Source of the DNA: Flammula alnicola
Lineage: Eukaryota > Basidiomycota > Agaricomycetes > Agaricales > Strophariaceae
NCBI GenBank assembly: GCA_015499995.1
Contig: JADNRV010000119.1
Location: forward strand, 62,001 to 126,000
Direction of reading: 5' to 3'
DNA length: 64,000 nt
Below, one piece after another: positions 1 through 14,822 of the stretch. Position 1 is the stretch's first letter. Every line of letters begins with the position of its first letter. The position numbers were made by a program, and so were the translations under genes. The notes below the pieces were generated by a model, which was not told the origin of the DNA, did not search any database, and saw only the letters and a program-made list of their open reading frames with translations.

Positions 1-979
1 AATTAGTAAGGACCGGCTTCGCAGTGACGGGTAAGCTAAGCTCTACACACATCCCAATTATGCCTGGTATTAAGAGTCAGCGCTAACCTAAGATAGAACG
101 AAAGGGTATAGACGCACCATGAGGATGGTAACCAAAAACATATGGTCTATCCGCAGGCAGCTCCGCCTCCTAACCAACACCAACGAAATTATGAATTCCT
201 TTTCTCCATATCACTTTGAGGAAACCGAATCAAGTACCTTGAGAAACCTATGCACCAGATAGTAAAGTAAGCACGGAGCACAAGCCCAAGACAATTTATA
301 AGTAAAATTCCAGCACACTCACGATGCAGGGTAATACTCCGCGAAATACTTCCAAAACCTCGTCGACCTAAACCACATACTACTCCGGCCTCCACGTTCC
401 GGCGAGTTGTCTATCCAGCGCGCCCAGAAGTAGTATATCGCGAGGAAAGGCCACAGCGGCGGTATCGACCTGCAGAGGATGAGCACGCGATGCATATATA
501 TTTAGCTGGAGCTTGCAGGCGCCTGGCGGCATGCGATGCATCGAGAAAGAAAGAGAGAGGCACATACAACAGCAACAACCACGCACACGTCGTGATGACG
601 ATCATGACCGACCACACCGCGACCGCGAGCGTCTGCAGCCTCCTCTTCCTCGGCACCTTCGCGGGGACGAAGCTGGTCCATCATACCAAAAAAAAAAACA
701 TCGTTAGTTCTCGATTTCGACTAATGGTAATAAATTAAAAGAGAGAAGCAAGCAAGCAACGAGTAACGAAAACAAAGACATAAAAACCACACTGATAACG
801 CACTTGACATTCGCATGCAGCGCCGCGACAGGCTTCGTCACATGCAGCGGGGTCGCCGCGAGCTTCGACAGCGCATCCTTCAGCGTGTTCGCCGACAGGC
901 TCCGCGAGCTCTTCGACAGCAGCCCGTTCGCGTTATTGGTGCTGCCAGATCTTGATTCCGTCCTTGATAGTGTTGACAT
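1..979 (-). CDS. Diacylglycerol O-acyltransferase type 2 (DGAT2), 5' part, cut by window start
   Basis: DGAT2 enzymes sit in the ER membrane and transfer a fatty acyl group from acyl-CoA to diacylglycerol, the last step of triacylglycerol synthesis. The gene runs right to left. Exon 1 (804-979) starts at an ATG and encodes a Ser/Thr-rich N-terminus (TLSRTESRSGSTNNANG) ending at a GTGCGT donor. The next exon gives the family's first membrane hairpin (RRLQTLAVAVW followed by a hydrophobic stretch). An exon near 325-462 reads SIPPLWPFLAIYYFW and DNSPERGGR. An exon near 118-170 reads ADRPYVFGYHPHG, whose HPHG is the family's active-site motif. The following exon begins GIIGM, and the rest lies outside the window. 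Family assignment is firm; exon borders are approximate. The yeast orthologue is Dga1. Confidence 0.85.
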
Positions 980-1555
980 CAGTCGGCCCGTCAAGTTAAA
1001 CGTTTTACGTTGTTTAATGGATGGATGGATGGATGGCTGGCTGGGCAGCCGAGTAAGCAGCTGTGTTCCTTCCTGGTGACGCAAGGCAGCAAAGCCCAAC
1101 GCAGGTATCGTGTATGGGCGACGATAACGGCGGCGATGAGGTATAGGGGATAGATGAGAGCAAGAGCAAGAAGTCAGGGCTGAGTGGGGTACAAGTGAAA
1201 GGCTGCAAGCGCGCGATTACGCCAAGGCAAAACCCGAAGATCCTGCATACACCCGCATACATATCAGAGACATACTCATTTCAATTAAAGGAAGGCCTTC
1301 CAACATAGAAGCAGTAAAAGAAGAATTCTAGTATTTGAATTGATTCAACATTGGTAAATTGGTAAGCCTACAGTACTATGGTAAAAACGCGAGGATAGGA
1401 GTAAGTAGCGACAAACGATGTATGTACAATGGAAGGAAAGAAAACGAAGGCCATATCCAGCGAGTCCATGAGGTAACATCGGTAAGATTACCCAAATTCA
1501 TTCGACCCTAGCCTGCTTCAAAGACCGCCGACATTGCCTCGTGGGTCGTGGTATT
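980..1555. other. Intergenic region between CDC48 3' end and DGAT2 start, with ATGG repeat
   Basis: No gene is visible here. A short tetranucleotide run (ATGG five times, then CTGG twice) lies at 1017-1044, about 40 bases upstream of the DGAT2 start codon, so it falls in that gene's 5' UTR or core promoter. The rest should hold the CDC48 3' end and the DGAT2 promoter, but no specific site is recognised. Confidence 0.5.
1017..1044. repeat. ATGG tetranucleotide microsatellite
   Basis: Five uninterrupted ATGG units followed by two CTGG units. Seen directly in the sequence; probably length-variable between strains. Confidence 0.8.
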
Positions 1556-4555
<3,000 letters not shown>

Positions 4556-4778
4556 TGTGGTTGTATAAAAGTTGTAAAGGATGGGATGGGGACTGAGCAA
4601 GAAGCTCGTTGAATATAAAGGTAGAAGAGAAGATGGGACGCGCGTCCTTCGTGAACACTTGTGGGGAGATCAAACACAGCCAAACTCATTACACACGTGG
4701 CGGTCCGGGCTTGTCAGCATTCCTTCCCGCTCCTTCGACCACTTTCCAGTAACTACCTACTCATTGCTATTAACTACA

Positions 4779-5760
4779 TTACATCTCCTCGTCGTCCAGA
4801 TCTAGCTCTTCAACAGGATAATGGCCCACTTTCACCTTCTCGGGCTTGACAAAGACCCCATAATTCTGCCGACATGAGAAATACCGTTCTCCCTGTACTC
4901 TGGATAAGATGAAGTCGGAATTTCCGAGGATTTAATGTCATCAGTCATTCAGGCAAAATATATGTTTCAAGCACGTACGATCCATCGTTCTTTCCCAGCG
5001 GCTCATCGTATTCGACACCCACCCAGACACCCTTGCTGAATTTCGTTGTCCCAACATACCTCACCGTGCCCCGCTTACTCAGCTCTGCGTCCGTTGACTC
5101 GACCTCACACCGAGAACCCACGGAATGTTTGCGCTCTCCGGAGTTGGTGCAGGCTCGGGTGGTACATCGTTTTCTGCGAAGCGTCCGACTTTATTGCGTT
5201 GCTTGTATGCGAGGACGCTATCTACGAAAGGAAGGAAAACGTAAATAAAGATGTCTGCCTTTACCACATCTCCAAATAAAATATTACCTTGTCTCTTTGC
5301 GTATTCAGCATCTGACAATTCGAATTTATCGACTTGAGTTACGTCCGTCAACTGTCCAGTAAGACTTCCAGCTGGATTCGTGTCTACCACCTAGATTAGA
5401 TGATACTTCAATCAATCAACTCCAAAAAAATTAAATAAGAGCGCACACGCGAGTCTCACTTTAATGACTTGCCAATCCGTCAACCCATAATATCCAAGCT
5501 GTTTCGAATCGTCGTCCAGCACAGCCAGGACCCGAGGATCCACCTCAGACGCCAACAATGAGATGGCCTGATTCCCGACAGGAATCCCAGTGATGAGCTC
5601 TAACTTGCCCTGTAATGCAATCAAACGATAGTCATTATCAGCGAGATCAAAGCAAAGCAGTTCGTCCGACCTTCAGCTGCTCGACGGTGATGTGAGGATC
5701 GATACGACGTTCCGAATGCGTGTCCGGTGAGATTACAAAGACATTGACAACTTTGGACAT
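4779..5760 (-). CDS. Tubulin-folding cofactor B (Alf1/TBCB), CAP-Gly protein
   Basis: Cofactor B binds alpha-tubulin during folding of the tubulin heterodimer. The start [19 protein letters not shown] opens the ubiquitin-like N-terminal domain. It continues in the next exons ([26 protein letters not shown]) and a linker ([12 protein letters not shown]). The C-terminal CAP-Gly domain carries [18 protein letters not shown], containing the GKNDG signature. The protein ends in the acidic tail [10 protein letters not shown], which resembles the C-terminal EEY/F-type tail that TBCB uses against CAP-Gly. Four or five exons are visible. One base is missing near 5122 just before [13 protein letters not shown], shifting the frame; the protein reads through normally if that is ignored. 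It lies 223 bp downstream of the CDC48 start, on the same strand. Confidence 0.92.
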
Positions 5761-6233
5761 GATCTGAGCGCGTTGACAATTGTTTTCTTTTCTGATTGTG
5801 AAGCGCTGAAATCGAAGGGGACTGAAGATACAAGTTACTAAGAGACTGGGAGAGGCTTGGACTCTCAAACCGAAGATTATCAACAACGGAGGTAAACATT
5901 TCATTTCATCTCTTATCTAATCTGATAATACCAAAAGCTGTTGATGCATAAGGTGTCATAATTGTGGGCAGTTTGGACGATTCCCTCCATCGTGACGGAA
6001 AGGCTTGTACAGCAAGCCAATCTTGGCGCGTAAGGATGCGGAAAGAAGAAAAATAGTATGTATCTCAGTAGAAGTTTGAAAGAAATAATAACGATAGAAA
6101 TCACTATCATTGCCCGTAGCTACGACATTGGTGGCAGACTCGTAGGTAGGCGACACGCAGACGACATTTTGGGACAGCGTGCTGTCCAAAGCTCGCCAAT
6201 TGGGTCCGTCCTTTATAAATATGACGGCTCTGA
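5761..6233. other. Intergenic region between TBCB start and GH5 stop
   Basis: No gene is supported. Short open frames on both strands have no start context or splice structure. It should contain the TBCB promoter and the GH5 terminator. Confidence 0.4.
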
Positions 6234-8542
6234 CTATGTCGACGTAGAATTAGTAATGTAAGGATCGCAGACATTAGGGTCATGCAACTTCGACGGATCT
6301 TGCGTAAGATACCCAAGGCGAAGTCCTTCCATATACGACCTTACATGATGATACCAATCAACATAATGACAAGGGCTACACTGAATCCACCCACCATTGT
6401 CTTGCGGTATCTCCAGCGAGAGTAGATATCTCAACTTTAAAGTTCCAAAACTATAACAAGATTTAATAGTTAGCCAACATTTAAGCAATCGGGATCAAGC
6501 TGAGATAACACTCACTATCCATCCTGCCCCCTTGCTGTACGAAAACTTCTGTGCGTCAGCCCACTTCACCAAGAACTCGTTGGTAGCGTTGAATTGGGTT
6601 GGAAGACCCCATTCTAATGATGTACACCAAATATGAATGAACGAGCGCATTTAATTGACAACTGACTTACCGCCAAACCAGAGAGGACTATTCCCGAGGG
6701 CGGCATCGTTTTGAATACGATTCAGATCTACACAAAAATTTTTGAGACACATGGAAAATCTGGGTTGACGAAGGAGGTCACATACTGCATACAGAAGTCA
6801 AATAGGCGTCTTCATTTGGATCGGCGACCCCCTAAAGGAAATCTCGTTAGAACCCTTGAGCCGTGAGGCTAAATGTTATATGAACGTACTCCAAACCTGA
6901 TAGAAAAATATTAGATATGAACATCGGAAAAACGGACCAAACTTACGAATAATATAAGTGGTTATCGTAACCTTGAGGACCAATAGCAGCATCGGCTGGG
7001 TTTGCAGGATTGTTAAACTGCCAGTTGATATCCATAAAACTAAAGAACGACAACCACAGTCAGCCATATTTTGTTGGTTACATGAAAGTATGTATCGACC
7101 TACGTTGTCACCAACGGCTTCCTAGCATGCAGGAAAGACCTGAGTCCACCTTCAGCGAACACCATGTTCAAGCTCAGTTGTTCCGCAACTTGTGCGAGAA
7201 CAGGAATAGCATCAAAAAGAACTTGTCGAACCTGCGAATTGAATACCGAAGATAACGTGGCGGCGGTAGAAAGAGCGGCTGTGACATTGCTAGCAGAGGC
7301 GAGGCCAGCCGAAGGTGAGAAGGTGACCCCTGGAACAGGGATCCTAGGGCTAACTCTACCGCGCGTACAGTTTGAACGAAATTTATCTGGACTATTTTGT
7401 TTTGGATTAGGTCCTTTTTTCAATTTCGAGGAAGGGAAAGAGCATACATCCGCCTAGCCCTGGTGTCTGATCGGCATTCATGATAGGTTCATTCATAGCC
7501 TCGATAGCTGCAACTGTACCGAAGTTGGGGTCGAGATGAGAGAGTGCGGTCATTACAGCTGTCCAAATGAGAGCGCGGTGGTAGTTGTACGGGGTCTTTT
7601 TGAATAGATATTTAGCCAAAAATCGCTTAGAAAAAAGGGCCGATATACATAGAATTCAACGTCATTGGTACATCTGATTGATGAAAATGTCAGATGCGTC
7701 GTTCTCATACAAAGAATAGCAATTCACCTTCCAGCAAACATCTGGCCAGGGCTCGCAACACCGGGAAGAGCATGGTGATCCAATACGGCGGCGATCCCAG
7801 CCGCTTTGAGCTGTTTCAAGCCTCGTTGCTGCCATGGTTTGATGATAAGTAGCTGTCCTGCGAAGCAAACTGATTTTACCCACCAGTTCCAAAATCCCTC
7901 CTCTCGGATAAAATTCGGATGTCCTATTCACCAGAGGTTCGACGATCCAATAGCCGAGCTACAGTATATTGACACGTTAAAATCATAATTTCGAAGCGTA
8001 AGGAATATAAACACGTACTGGAACTCGGACCGTGTTGATACCTGCATTGACAAGTTGATTAACGTCGTCTTGAGTGAACCAGGTTTCCCTTCAAATAGTG
8101 TTAGGAGCAAGAAACAGAGCAATAGAGGCAAGTTACCAATGACCCTTGAACTTTTCATCGACGGTCTTTGGGTATGCCTCAGCAAATGCGCTAGATTTTA
8201 ATTTGGCATAAATTGACCTGATATTAAAAGACTCGACGTACAATTCAGTTGCGATGCACTGAGAACAGTCAGAGCATTGTTGTCCGCCCATGTTAATCCA
8301 TTCTGGCTTCAAGCTTAACAACTTATCCCCAACATGTCTGGAGAACGCATACCCTGTGGGAGCATCCAAGCCTCGAGCACAAGCCTATTCGTTGTAAACT
8401 AACTTGCCACATATTGGGAAGTTGAGACGCACCAAGAACCGAGATTGACACCATAGATTTTGTCCGGTAATCCTGGCAATGCCTCCACAAGAACGAAGCA
8501 CGCTGCTATGAAAGATAAATAAGAAAAGAGTGCCGAATGCAT
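6234..8542 (-). CDS. Secreted glycoside hydrolase family 5 (exo-beta-1,3-glucanase-like)
   Basis: The start codon opens a hydrophobic signal peptide (SALFSYLSFIAACFVLVEA) followed by DKIYGVNLGSW and, after an intron, LVLEAWMLPQ, the typical opening of fungal GH5 exo-1,3-beta-glucanases. Further exons give VRVPLGYWIVEPLV-type sequence, TPYNYHRALIWTAV, AAIEAMNEP (the NEP holds the acid/base Glu) and SPLWFGEWGLPTQF (the GEW holds the nucleophile Glu). The last exons read FWNFKVEIS and GYLTQDPSKLHDPNVCDPYI. Many introns of about 50-60 nt cut the gene into short exons, so no single long frame is seen. Such enzymes act outside the cell on beta-1,3-glucan, in wall remodelling or nutrition. Substrate is inferred from the family. 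It is divergent from the lipase gene to the right. Confidence 0.88.
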
Positions 8543-9954
8543 TCTCTGATGAGGTGCTTTCGTGTCGCGCAAAGAGCCTGCGGTATTTAAGTCAAGCAAA
8601 AGAATGTAGCTGACAAGAGAGAATTAGAAGTCCTTCGTGCTTTGCTGGCACACCTATCGCGCCGAGACGCCCCTGCCGCTGCTCGGGACCTCATTTCGTT
8701 GGACTATGCCACTTCGCGAGAAGATTTCATATTGCGCTTCTTTCGCTTCGCGCAAAACGCGACCATGCTGGATCCCAAGTCATGAACACGTCCGCTGACC
8801 GTTCTGGACGGTTTGTGTGAAGTGAGGAGAATCGCTTGTATTGTTCAAAGAGGCTTCTCGGTACTTTGTCCCGGTTGGCGTTGTATCACGAGGATGTTGA
8901 CAAGGAATTCATCGTACGATTTGGATGCCTGCGCGGTGTAGGCACTATTTACTGCTGAAAGGGGGTTAGAAGACGTTGTGAACTTGGTTGAGAACCTGAC
9001 CTTATCTACTTCTCCTCTTGATCGCCCCAAAGTCCCAACCCTGGTAAAATAAGGAGCATCGGCCAGGCTCGTGGTAGCTACAGTGCAAAAGACTACCGAA
9101 GCCTCACGGCACGGACTGTAAATTGGCCATCAATGCATCACGGGCCGTCATGGACTGCGGTGCGGCATCCGCCATTCTATCATTCTATCATTCTATCATT
9201 CTATCGTCAACCATGACATTCACTTCCTTTGTTCATCCAAGGATCAAGACCTCCATCGCGCACAGAAACTATAAGGAGGACCTAGTCGATATCTTCAATC
9301 ATGTCATCTTTGTGAGGTGTCGCAACGATCATGAACATGTGCTCACCTTTGTGCAAAGTTTAGGAGAAAACTAAAGTTGTTGCTTCCCAAACCCGACTCC
9401 TCATACGTTCTACTTGTACAGGTTTGGGTGCTAGGATCCGGAAGCTTGAGCCCATTGGGACCCGGACTCGGACACATTTGTCACTGCCAGCCAACCACCG
9501 CATGTGCACTTCACAGTAGATCTTATACTTCGCTGTTTAGGCCGCTGAGATTATCTTTGACTTGCTGCTGCGTTCGTAACCACATGAAGTATTTCTTGCC
9601 GATTGTGATATACATATTCTCATGCTCAGACGTGGCACGAGCACCTGCCATTTTCTTCTGGGCAAATTCGCATCAATCACCGTCGACAACCTCTGGAAAT
9701 GAGACATTCAATGCTCGCATGCCACCTAATGCTCAGTGGCCGACAATACAGTGATAGTTGTTGTTGAGGAAAGATGTTCATCTGCCACTGGACCAGTCAA
9801 GATACTTAGATGTATCAATCTATCGGGACTGTCTTAAGCTTTGTAACATGTCTAAACTGCTGAAAAGGCTGACACTAACGAGGTCTCTCGCTAGCCCGCT
9901 GAGTTCTTTTCCCCTCCCTTTTCACCTTTCCACTTCTTCAATACCGTTCAAATC
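8543..9954. other. Divergent intergenic region between GH5 and lipase genes
   Basis: 1.4 kb between two divergently transcribed secreted hydrolases, so it holds both promoters. It contains four perfect CATTCTAT units at 9173-9204. It also holds an open plus-strand stretch at about 8607-8787 that reads like protein but lacks a start codon. A pyrimidine-rich tract precedes the lipase ATG at about 9895-9950. Confidence 0.4.
9173..9204. repeat. Four tandem CATTCTAT units
   Basis: Four exact, adjacent copies of the 8-mer CATTCTAT, seen directly. It lies in the divergent promoter region about 0.75 kb upstream of the lipase start. No function is assigned. Confidence 0.85.
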
Positions 9955-11318
9955 ATGGTTCGCGTGTCATCTTTCTCTAGTACAACTCTTCTGGGTTTCA
10001 TTGGAATTGCTTTACTCGCTCTTCGAGTTCACGCGTCCCCTGTGCGCCGCCAAGCGGCGTTCTCCACGCTATCTTCGGCAGATATCGCTGCTTTCAAACC
10101 GTTCAGCTTCTACGCCAGCACGGCTTACTGTCAGCCATCACAGATTCTTAGTTGGACTTGCGGAGGTGCGTGACATTCTTTAGCCTCTATTTCACCACCT
10201 CATCATATCATCAATAGCGAATTGTAACGCAAATCCTACATTCAAGCCTGTAGCATCTGGAGGTGATGGTGTATCTGTTCAATTTTGGTATGTCGGCTTT
10301 GACCCCACTCTGAAGGTAAGTTGAAATGTATACATCTATGCAAACCATCTTCTAACCTGGATCAGACTGTGATCGTTGGACACCAAGGGACCGACGCATC
10401 TAAAATGTGTGTCCTGGATTACGTCCTTGCTGCGATAATTCATATATGTACATAACCTTTACAGAGTGCCTCTTCTCACGGATGCCGATTTCGTCCTCAA
10501 AAACTTGAATTCCACTCTCTTTCCAGGTGTCTCGTCGGCTATCAAAGTGCACGATGGTTTTGCGGAGGAACACGCTAAGTCAGTATTAATATGCGATGCT
10601 TCAATGCGAAACCATTCCTTATCCTTGCTTAGAACTGCTACTTCTGTTCTTGCTGCAGTCCGGAAGGCCTTGCAGCAAAGCGGTCTGACGACGGTCACTG
10701 TTGTTGGTCATTCACTGGGTAACAACTGCAGCCAGTCTTTAATTCTTGTCCTTCGCTAATGCCTGCGTCCATCAAACCAGGTGCCGCCCTATCTCTTCTT
10801 GAGAGTGTTTACTTGCCATTATTTATACCCAATGTTACATTTAAGATGATCGGTTATGGGCTTCCCAGGGTAAGAACGCTCTGTTTTCCTCTCTTTCTTC
10901 CAATAGACTGAAGGATTATTTCGTATAGGTGGGTAATCAGGCATTCGCCACCTACATTGACAACCATGTTGAAATCGACCACGTCAATAACAAGTACGGT
11001 TTTGTCAACTTTGCTATGCGTCTATTGTTAACGAGATTTTCTAGGGAGGATATCGTACCTATCGTTCCTGGTCGCTTCCTTGGGTTCCACCATCCTGGAG
11101 GCGAAAAGCACATCCAAGATAACAATTCATGGATAGTTTGTGCAGGCGAAGATAATACTGACAAAAGGTGTTCGACTGGCGATGTCTCAAATATATTCGA
11201 GGGCTCCATTAGTGATCATGACGGTGCGTACAAGTTATCTTCTCCGGGATGTGGGTGTAAGGCCTTGTTATTAAATTTCTCCGTAGGTCCCTACGATGTG
11301 GTTACCATGGGGTGCTAA
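9955..11318 (+). CDS. Secreted class 3 (Rhizomucor-type) lipase
   Basis: Class 3 lipases are alpha/beta hydrolases that cleave acylglycerol esters outside the cell. The start gives a signal peptide (STTLLGFIGIALLALRVHA), then SPVRRQAAFSTLSSADIAAF. Middle exons read GVSVQFWYVGFDPTLK and VGHQGTDAS. The nucleophile elbow is VVGHSLG, split by an intron right after GHSLG and continuing AALSLLESVYLPLF. The catalytic Asp is in EDIVPIVPGRFLGFHHP, after an intron following the HVNNK stretch. The His is in ISDHDGPYD near the end. Introns lie near 10166, 10317, 10405, 10583, 10723, 10870, 10997 and 11225. All three catalytic residues are visible, so the enzyme should be active. Confidence 0.92.
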
Positions 11319-11778
11319 TTCGCGAAATTTTGGATTGCCATGTGTTATTTAACGTCTTGATGGTTGATCGATATGAATATATATTTATGGTTTTCTAGGG
11401 TGAAAAAATTGGCGTTGTCCGGGAAGTTGCCGAGTTCTGCAAGCAAGAATACTTAGATACTATGCTGTGGAGGCTAGGCGCTCGTTGATATAGTTCGCGT
11501 TATCCCACTTGCAGTGTGAACTGCTTACGTACTTGTACTATTCGAGCCGCCCTGACTCCAAAGGCCTCGCTGCTCTTTTCTACCACGACAATGCCCTCAA
11601 CGAGACGGGTCTGCCTTACGGCTTTAGAAGTGACACAGAATGTCTGCTTCAATGTCCCGACAATGGAAGGCGTGAAACTTGCTTTAGCTAGATTCCGCCA
11701 TGACGTCCGTGAGCCGCTTTCTTTCAAGCAATAGCGCCTAGCGATGTCTAAAGTGTTTCACATTTCATTACCATAGTC
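11319..11778 (+). other. Unresolved stretch with protein-like open segments
   Basis: At 11398-11485 a plus-strand segment follows a TAG acceptor and reads GEKIGVVREVAEFCKQEY and DTMLWRLGAR, which looks coding. Open frames on both strands continue to 11734. I cannot join them into a gene or name a family. It may be an exon of an unrecognised gene or a relic. Confidence 0.25.
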
Positions 11779-12234
11779 ATGCAACACCCATATGTCTCTG
11801 CAGCCGTTCTTCTCTTGTGGTCTTTCTACCCCCAATTCCCATTACATCTTCTATACTTTATCTTCTATGTCATCCCTCGCAGCATCGTCCTTGGAGTTTT
11901 CACGTGTCTGGGGTTCGAGCGCCAAGGGGTGAGATCAGGCGAGTACTTATCTCGATTGTAGTGATGACTCTTAGCCTCATACTAATACATTTATTTGCTC
12001 ATTGAATTCCTGTTCTCAGACTCCATCGCTGCAAGTTACCAAGCACGACATTACGGTGGACATACCCCAAGAAATAGTATATTTTCCTGGTCGCAGTCGT
12101 ACGGAGCTGTACCCCACGAGCCATATTCGCAAGAACCCCAATCTCACCCTGCTGTGAAGATCTTCTGGCGCATCCTAGGATGGCTTTGCCTGTATGCATC
12201 GCTTGTCGTTCTATTGAAGTATGGAGGACAGTAG
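11779..12234 (+). CDS. Small membrane protein, possibly interferon-induced 6-16 (ISG12)-like
   Basis: Exon 1 gives a hydrophobic N-terminus with one or two membrane segments (YPQFPLHLLYFIFYVI). It ends in a Gly-rich segment (GFERQGVRSG). After an intron of about 70 nt, exon 2 reads SIAASYQARHYGGHTPRNS followed by FSWSQSYGAVPHEPYSQEP and a last membrane segment (LGWLCLYASLVVLLKYGG). The GS-AA-Q-YGG-S-QS-GA spacing resembles the ISG12/IFI6 family motif, which occurs in short fungal proteins of unknown role. The splice junction is not in phase unless one base is missing near 11940, a defect seen in several genes here. Function unknown. Confidence 0.55.
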
Positions 12235-12604
12235 GATTGGGTCCCAGGCCTGGAACTTGAACGACAATCTTAATAAAGTCACATTTCAAAACAAGGTAGT
12301 TAAACTGTATATGCTCATTCAATATTTCCTGCTTAAATAAAACTAAGCATGCCCAGAAGAAGTACCCCTTCATTCCGAATGTCGAAAGGCGGCCGACTTC
12401 GTTACATCAAGTGTACAGGGGCTTGGGAAGTTTCTGGATGAGTCGGTCCGAACTTACCTGGGAAATTTGGCCTGAACTCTTTGAACTCTTTCAAGTTCTC
12501 TTTCGTCCAATTGTTAGCCCATTTTCAACCAATCTTTCTCCTCCCTTCTCAAATAAACCCGAACCTCTCTCTCTTTCGCGCTCGTTTGCAAGTTCCACGA
12601 TACG

Positions 12605-13064
12605 ATGAAGCGCTCTCCCAACATTCAACGCGTTTCTGCGAATGGCGGCAAAGGAGCGCAATCCTCATCAGCAAAAAATGACGATACAAGCAATCTATCA
12701 TTCGTATCAGTCTTCCCGTTGAAATACCGCGAAACCCCAAGTTAAACCTCCAATGCGATTCAATGATGACCAGTTGAACAGATATAACGCGAATGTTTTC
12801 ACGCGTTTTAAGCATAGTGCTCATGTCATTTTAGACGATCTCGACCCCCGCTTACAACTTGGCTGCCGTATGCAACTTATGGCGGAATGTTTTGTCTTCA
12901 GTCCCTGCCTACGGGACGAAACTTACATTCTACGTCGATTCCATTGGGCCAACGCCACTCGTGGACCGTGGATGTCCAGTCCTTCCCGAAATGGTCCCTT
13001 GATTCCCTTCAAGGCTAAATATGGGCATAATTTCCTTGTATATGACACAATTATGAACTCTTAA
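12605..13064 (+). CDS. Hypothetical protein, frame break near 12740
   Basis: Not recognised. An ATG preceded by a long pyrimidine-rich tract (about 12490-12600) opens MKRSPNIQRVSANGGKGAQ, rich in Ser, Asn and Lys, which runs 46 codons to a stop at 12745. In the next frame, without a gap, the sequence continues VKPPMRFNDDQLNRYNANV, then LDDLDPRLQLGCRMQLMAEC, and ends at 13064. The two halves join if one base is missing near 12740, like the deletions in neighbouring genes. It could instead be a relic. Confidence 0.35.
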
Positions 13065-14822
13065 AGAAACACCCGAAAAACGTAGAGGACCGAAATTCCA
13101 GAGCAACGTACACATGCCAGAACAGAGTTTGAACATCTGGTGGGAATGAGACCTTTAAATTGTGAAGGAACATGGACGAGCTAGAATTCCAGTACCCTGC
13201 CGGACAATCACGACCACGCGGGCGCTTCCCGAAAGAATTCAGAAAGAGAAGAGTTGTCCCTCCGATTCATGCCTAGCCATAGAGTTTGGTATCGCGCTCG
13301 CAAATTTTGAATGTAGGATGAGCTTGCCTCCGCGGATAATTCGACGCAGATGGTCCAGGCTCCTGCCAGGCCAGATTCCGCGACATGCTCACAGCGATTT
13401 AATCTCCGAGCACAAGTCAAGGAAGATATGTTTATACTCAGCCATCGCCACTAGTGGCTATTTCCCAGCTACTAGAAACGCAAAGCAGATACGCACGTAC
13501 ACTTAATAACGTGGCGCTAGCAGGTTCCGAAAGCAAAAGACAGGATGGGAAGTTCAATGCGGAACCTCGGAGCAGAGCGAACAGCGCAACGGAAACTATC
13601 GAGCTCGGGAGATGTTTCGGAAAGCTTCGTCCATGTCCTTCGAACCTCTTCGCAATCAAGATATTTCTTCTTCCCTTTCCATTGGATTGGTCTGACATTG
13701 GTGGCCATGGTGATGTCAGTCCCTTCTGTAGGCAGATTTGTGGCCTATCACAGGCCCGCTTAAGCGACCACATGTCATTGAGTGTGTCAGTAGAACGTGC
13801 GCAGTTCCCGCTGTCCACTGTTCAAGTAGCTGAAGCCAGTGCAAATGCCAAATAGGCGGACGCTTGGAGCAGGGTACAGGATGCTCCAAATCGTTTTGAA
13901 GTGAGGATCGTACAAGCAGACAGACAGAGCTAGTCGTGTGTTGAGCGGCCTTTCACAGCCCCATGTACAAATGAATTTGGTAGGAATCGCAAAGACCCGC
14001 AATCGCACAGAACGACCGTTGACGAGTGTCTTGAAAGAAAGAGATAATCCGAGGTTCAAAGCAAAAGGCGCGGAGAGCTTAGAGGGCAAAGGCAGACTTT
14101 CGTTGCCAAACGCCATACCGACTAGATATAGTTATCAGCATATCCAGAATAGCAAGGACGAACCGTCGGAGTATCCTTGGGCCGAATAGGGCACCAGCTA
14201 TGTAAACTTTACGCAGCGCCCTGGACTAGCTTGCTCTCTGTTCTTCTCCATCCGGAATATGCCTTTTTCTCTGGTTCGTAGACCCCTGGATGGCGGGGCC
14301 AAGAGGTGCCATAGAACCGTCTGGCATACATAATCGTAGCCCCTTTGAGCCGCAAACACCTTGGGCGGAGCACGGCAAGGACTGACACTGGAACGGGGAA
14401 AGAGCACTGATAATGACAAAATAAGAAGGGACAGCCCAGTGACCAACATTCTGTGGATATAAATGAGTGAATGATGGACATTTATTAACTACTCACAACA
14501 TGACGTTGTTCATTTTCCCGTAGTAGACATATGTCGACGCCTTTATCCCGATTTGAAGACCAGAGTTTATTGTGAGTTGGACATCCGACAGTGAGTCTCA
14601 GTTCGGCTGCCTCGAGGCAAGAAGAAGGTGCTGACGTAAGCTCATTAACGTCGAAACGGGAACAAAGTCCACCTCGCCCTGTCCAACAATCACGGCAAGT
14701 GACAGGTTTTTCAACATCGATTCTCTGGCGAAAAGGCGCCTAGATGGCACCCTTCACGCACCTTTCTCGTCTCGTCCTTTTTCGCCATAAGCATCACCCC
14801 CCTTCATCTCCCGCCTCCCCGA
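13065..14822. other. Gene-poor stretch of 1.76 kb
   Basis: Several overlapping open frames of 60-130 codons occur on both strands, with none showing splice structure, conserved motifs or a consistent frame. The only candidate is a minus-strand frame at 14198-14449, listed separately. The right end should be the promoter of the F-box gene. Confidence 0.35.
14198..14449 (-). CDS. Possible small secreted protein (83 residues)
   Basis: An ATG opens a typical signal-peptide-like start (MLVTGLSLLILSLSVLF) followed by a basic region with three cysteines (PCRAPP, YVCQTV, GRCVKF) and a stop. All three minus-strand frames are open across much of this stretch, so coding cannot be told from chance. No family is recognised. 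Listed only because a signal peptide followed by a short Cys-containing tail is a common pattern for fungal small secreted proteins. Confidence 0.2.
   Translation of the reverse strand: MLVTGLSLLILSLSVLFPRSSVSPCRAPPKVFAAQRGYDYVCQTVLWHLLAPPSRGLRTREKGIFRMEKNREQASPGRCVKFT

Noticed and set aside
13162..14189. Several 80-130 codon frames on both strands
   Set aside because: They overlap one another in conflicting frames without motifs or splice sites.
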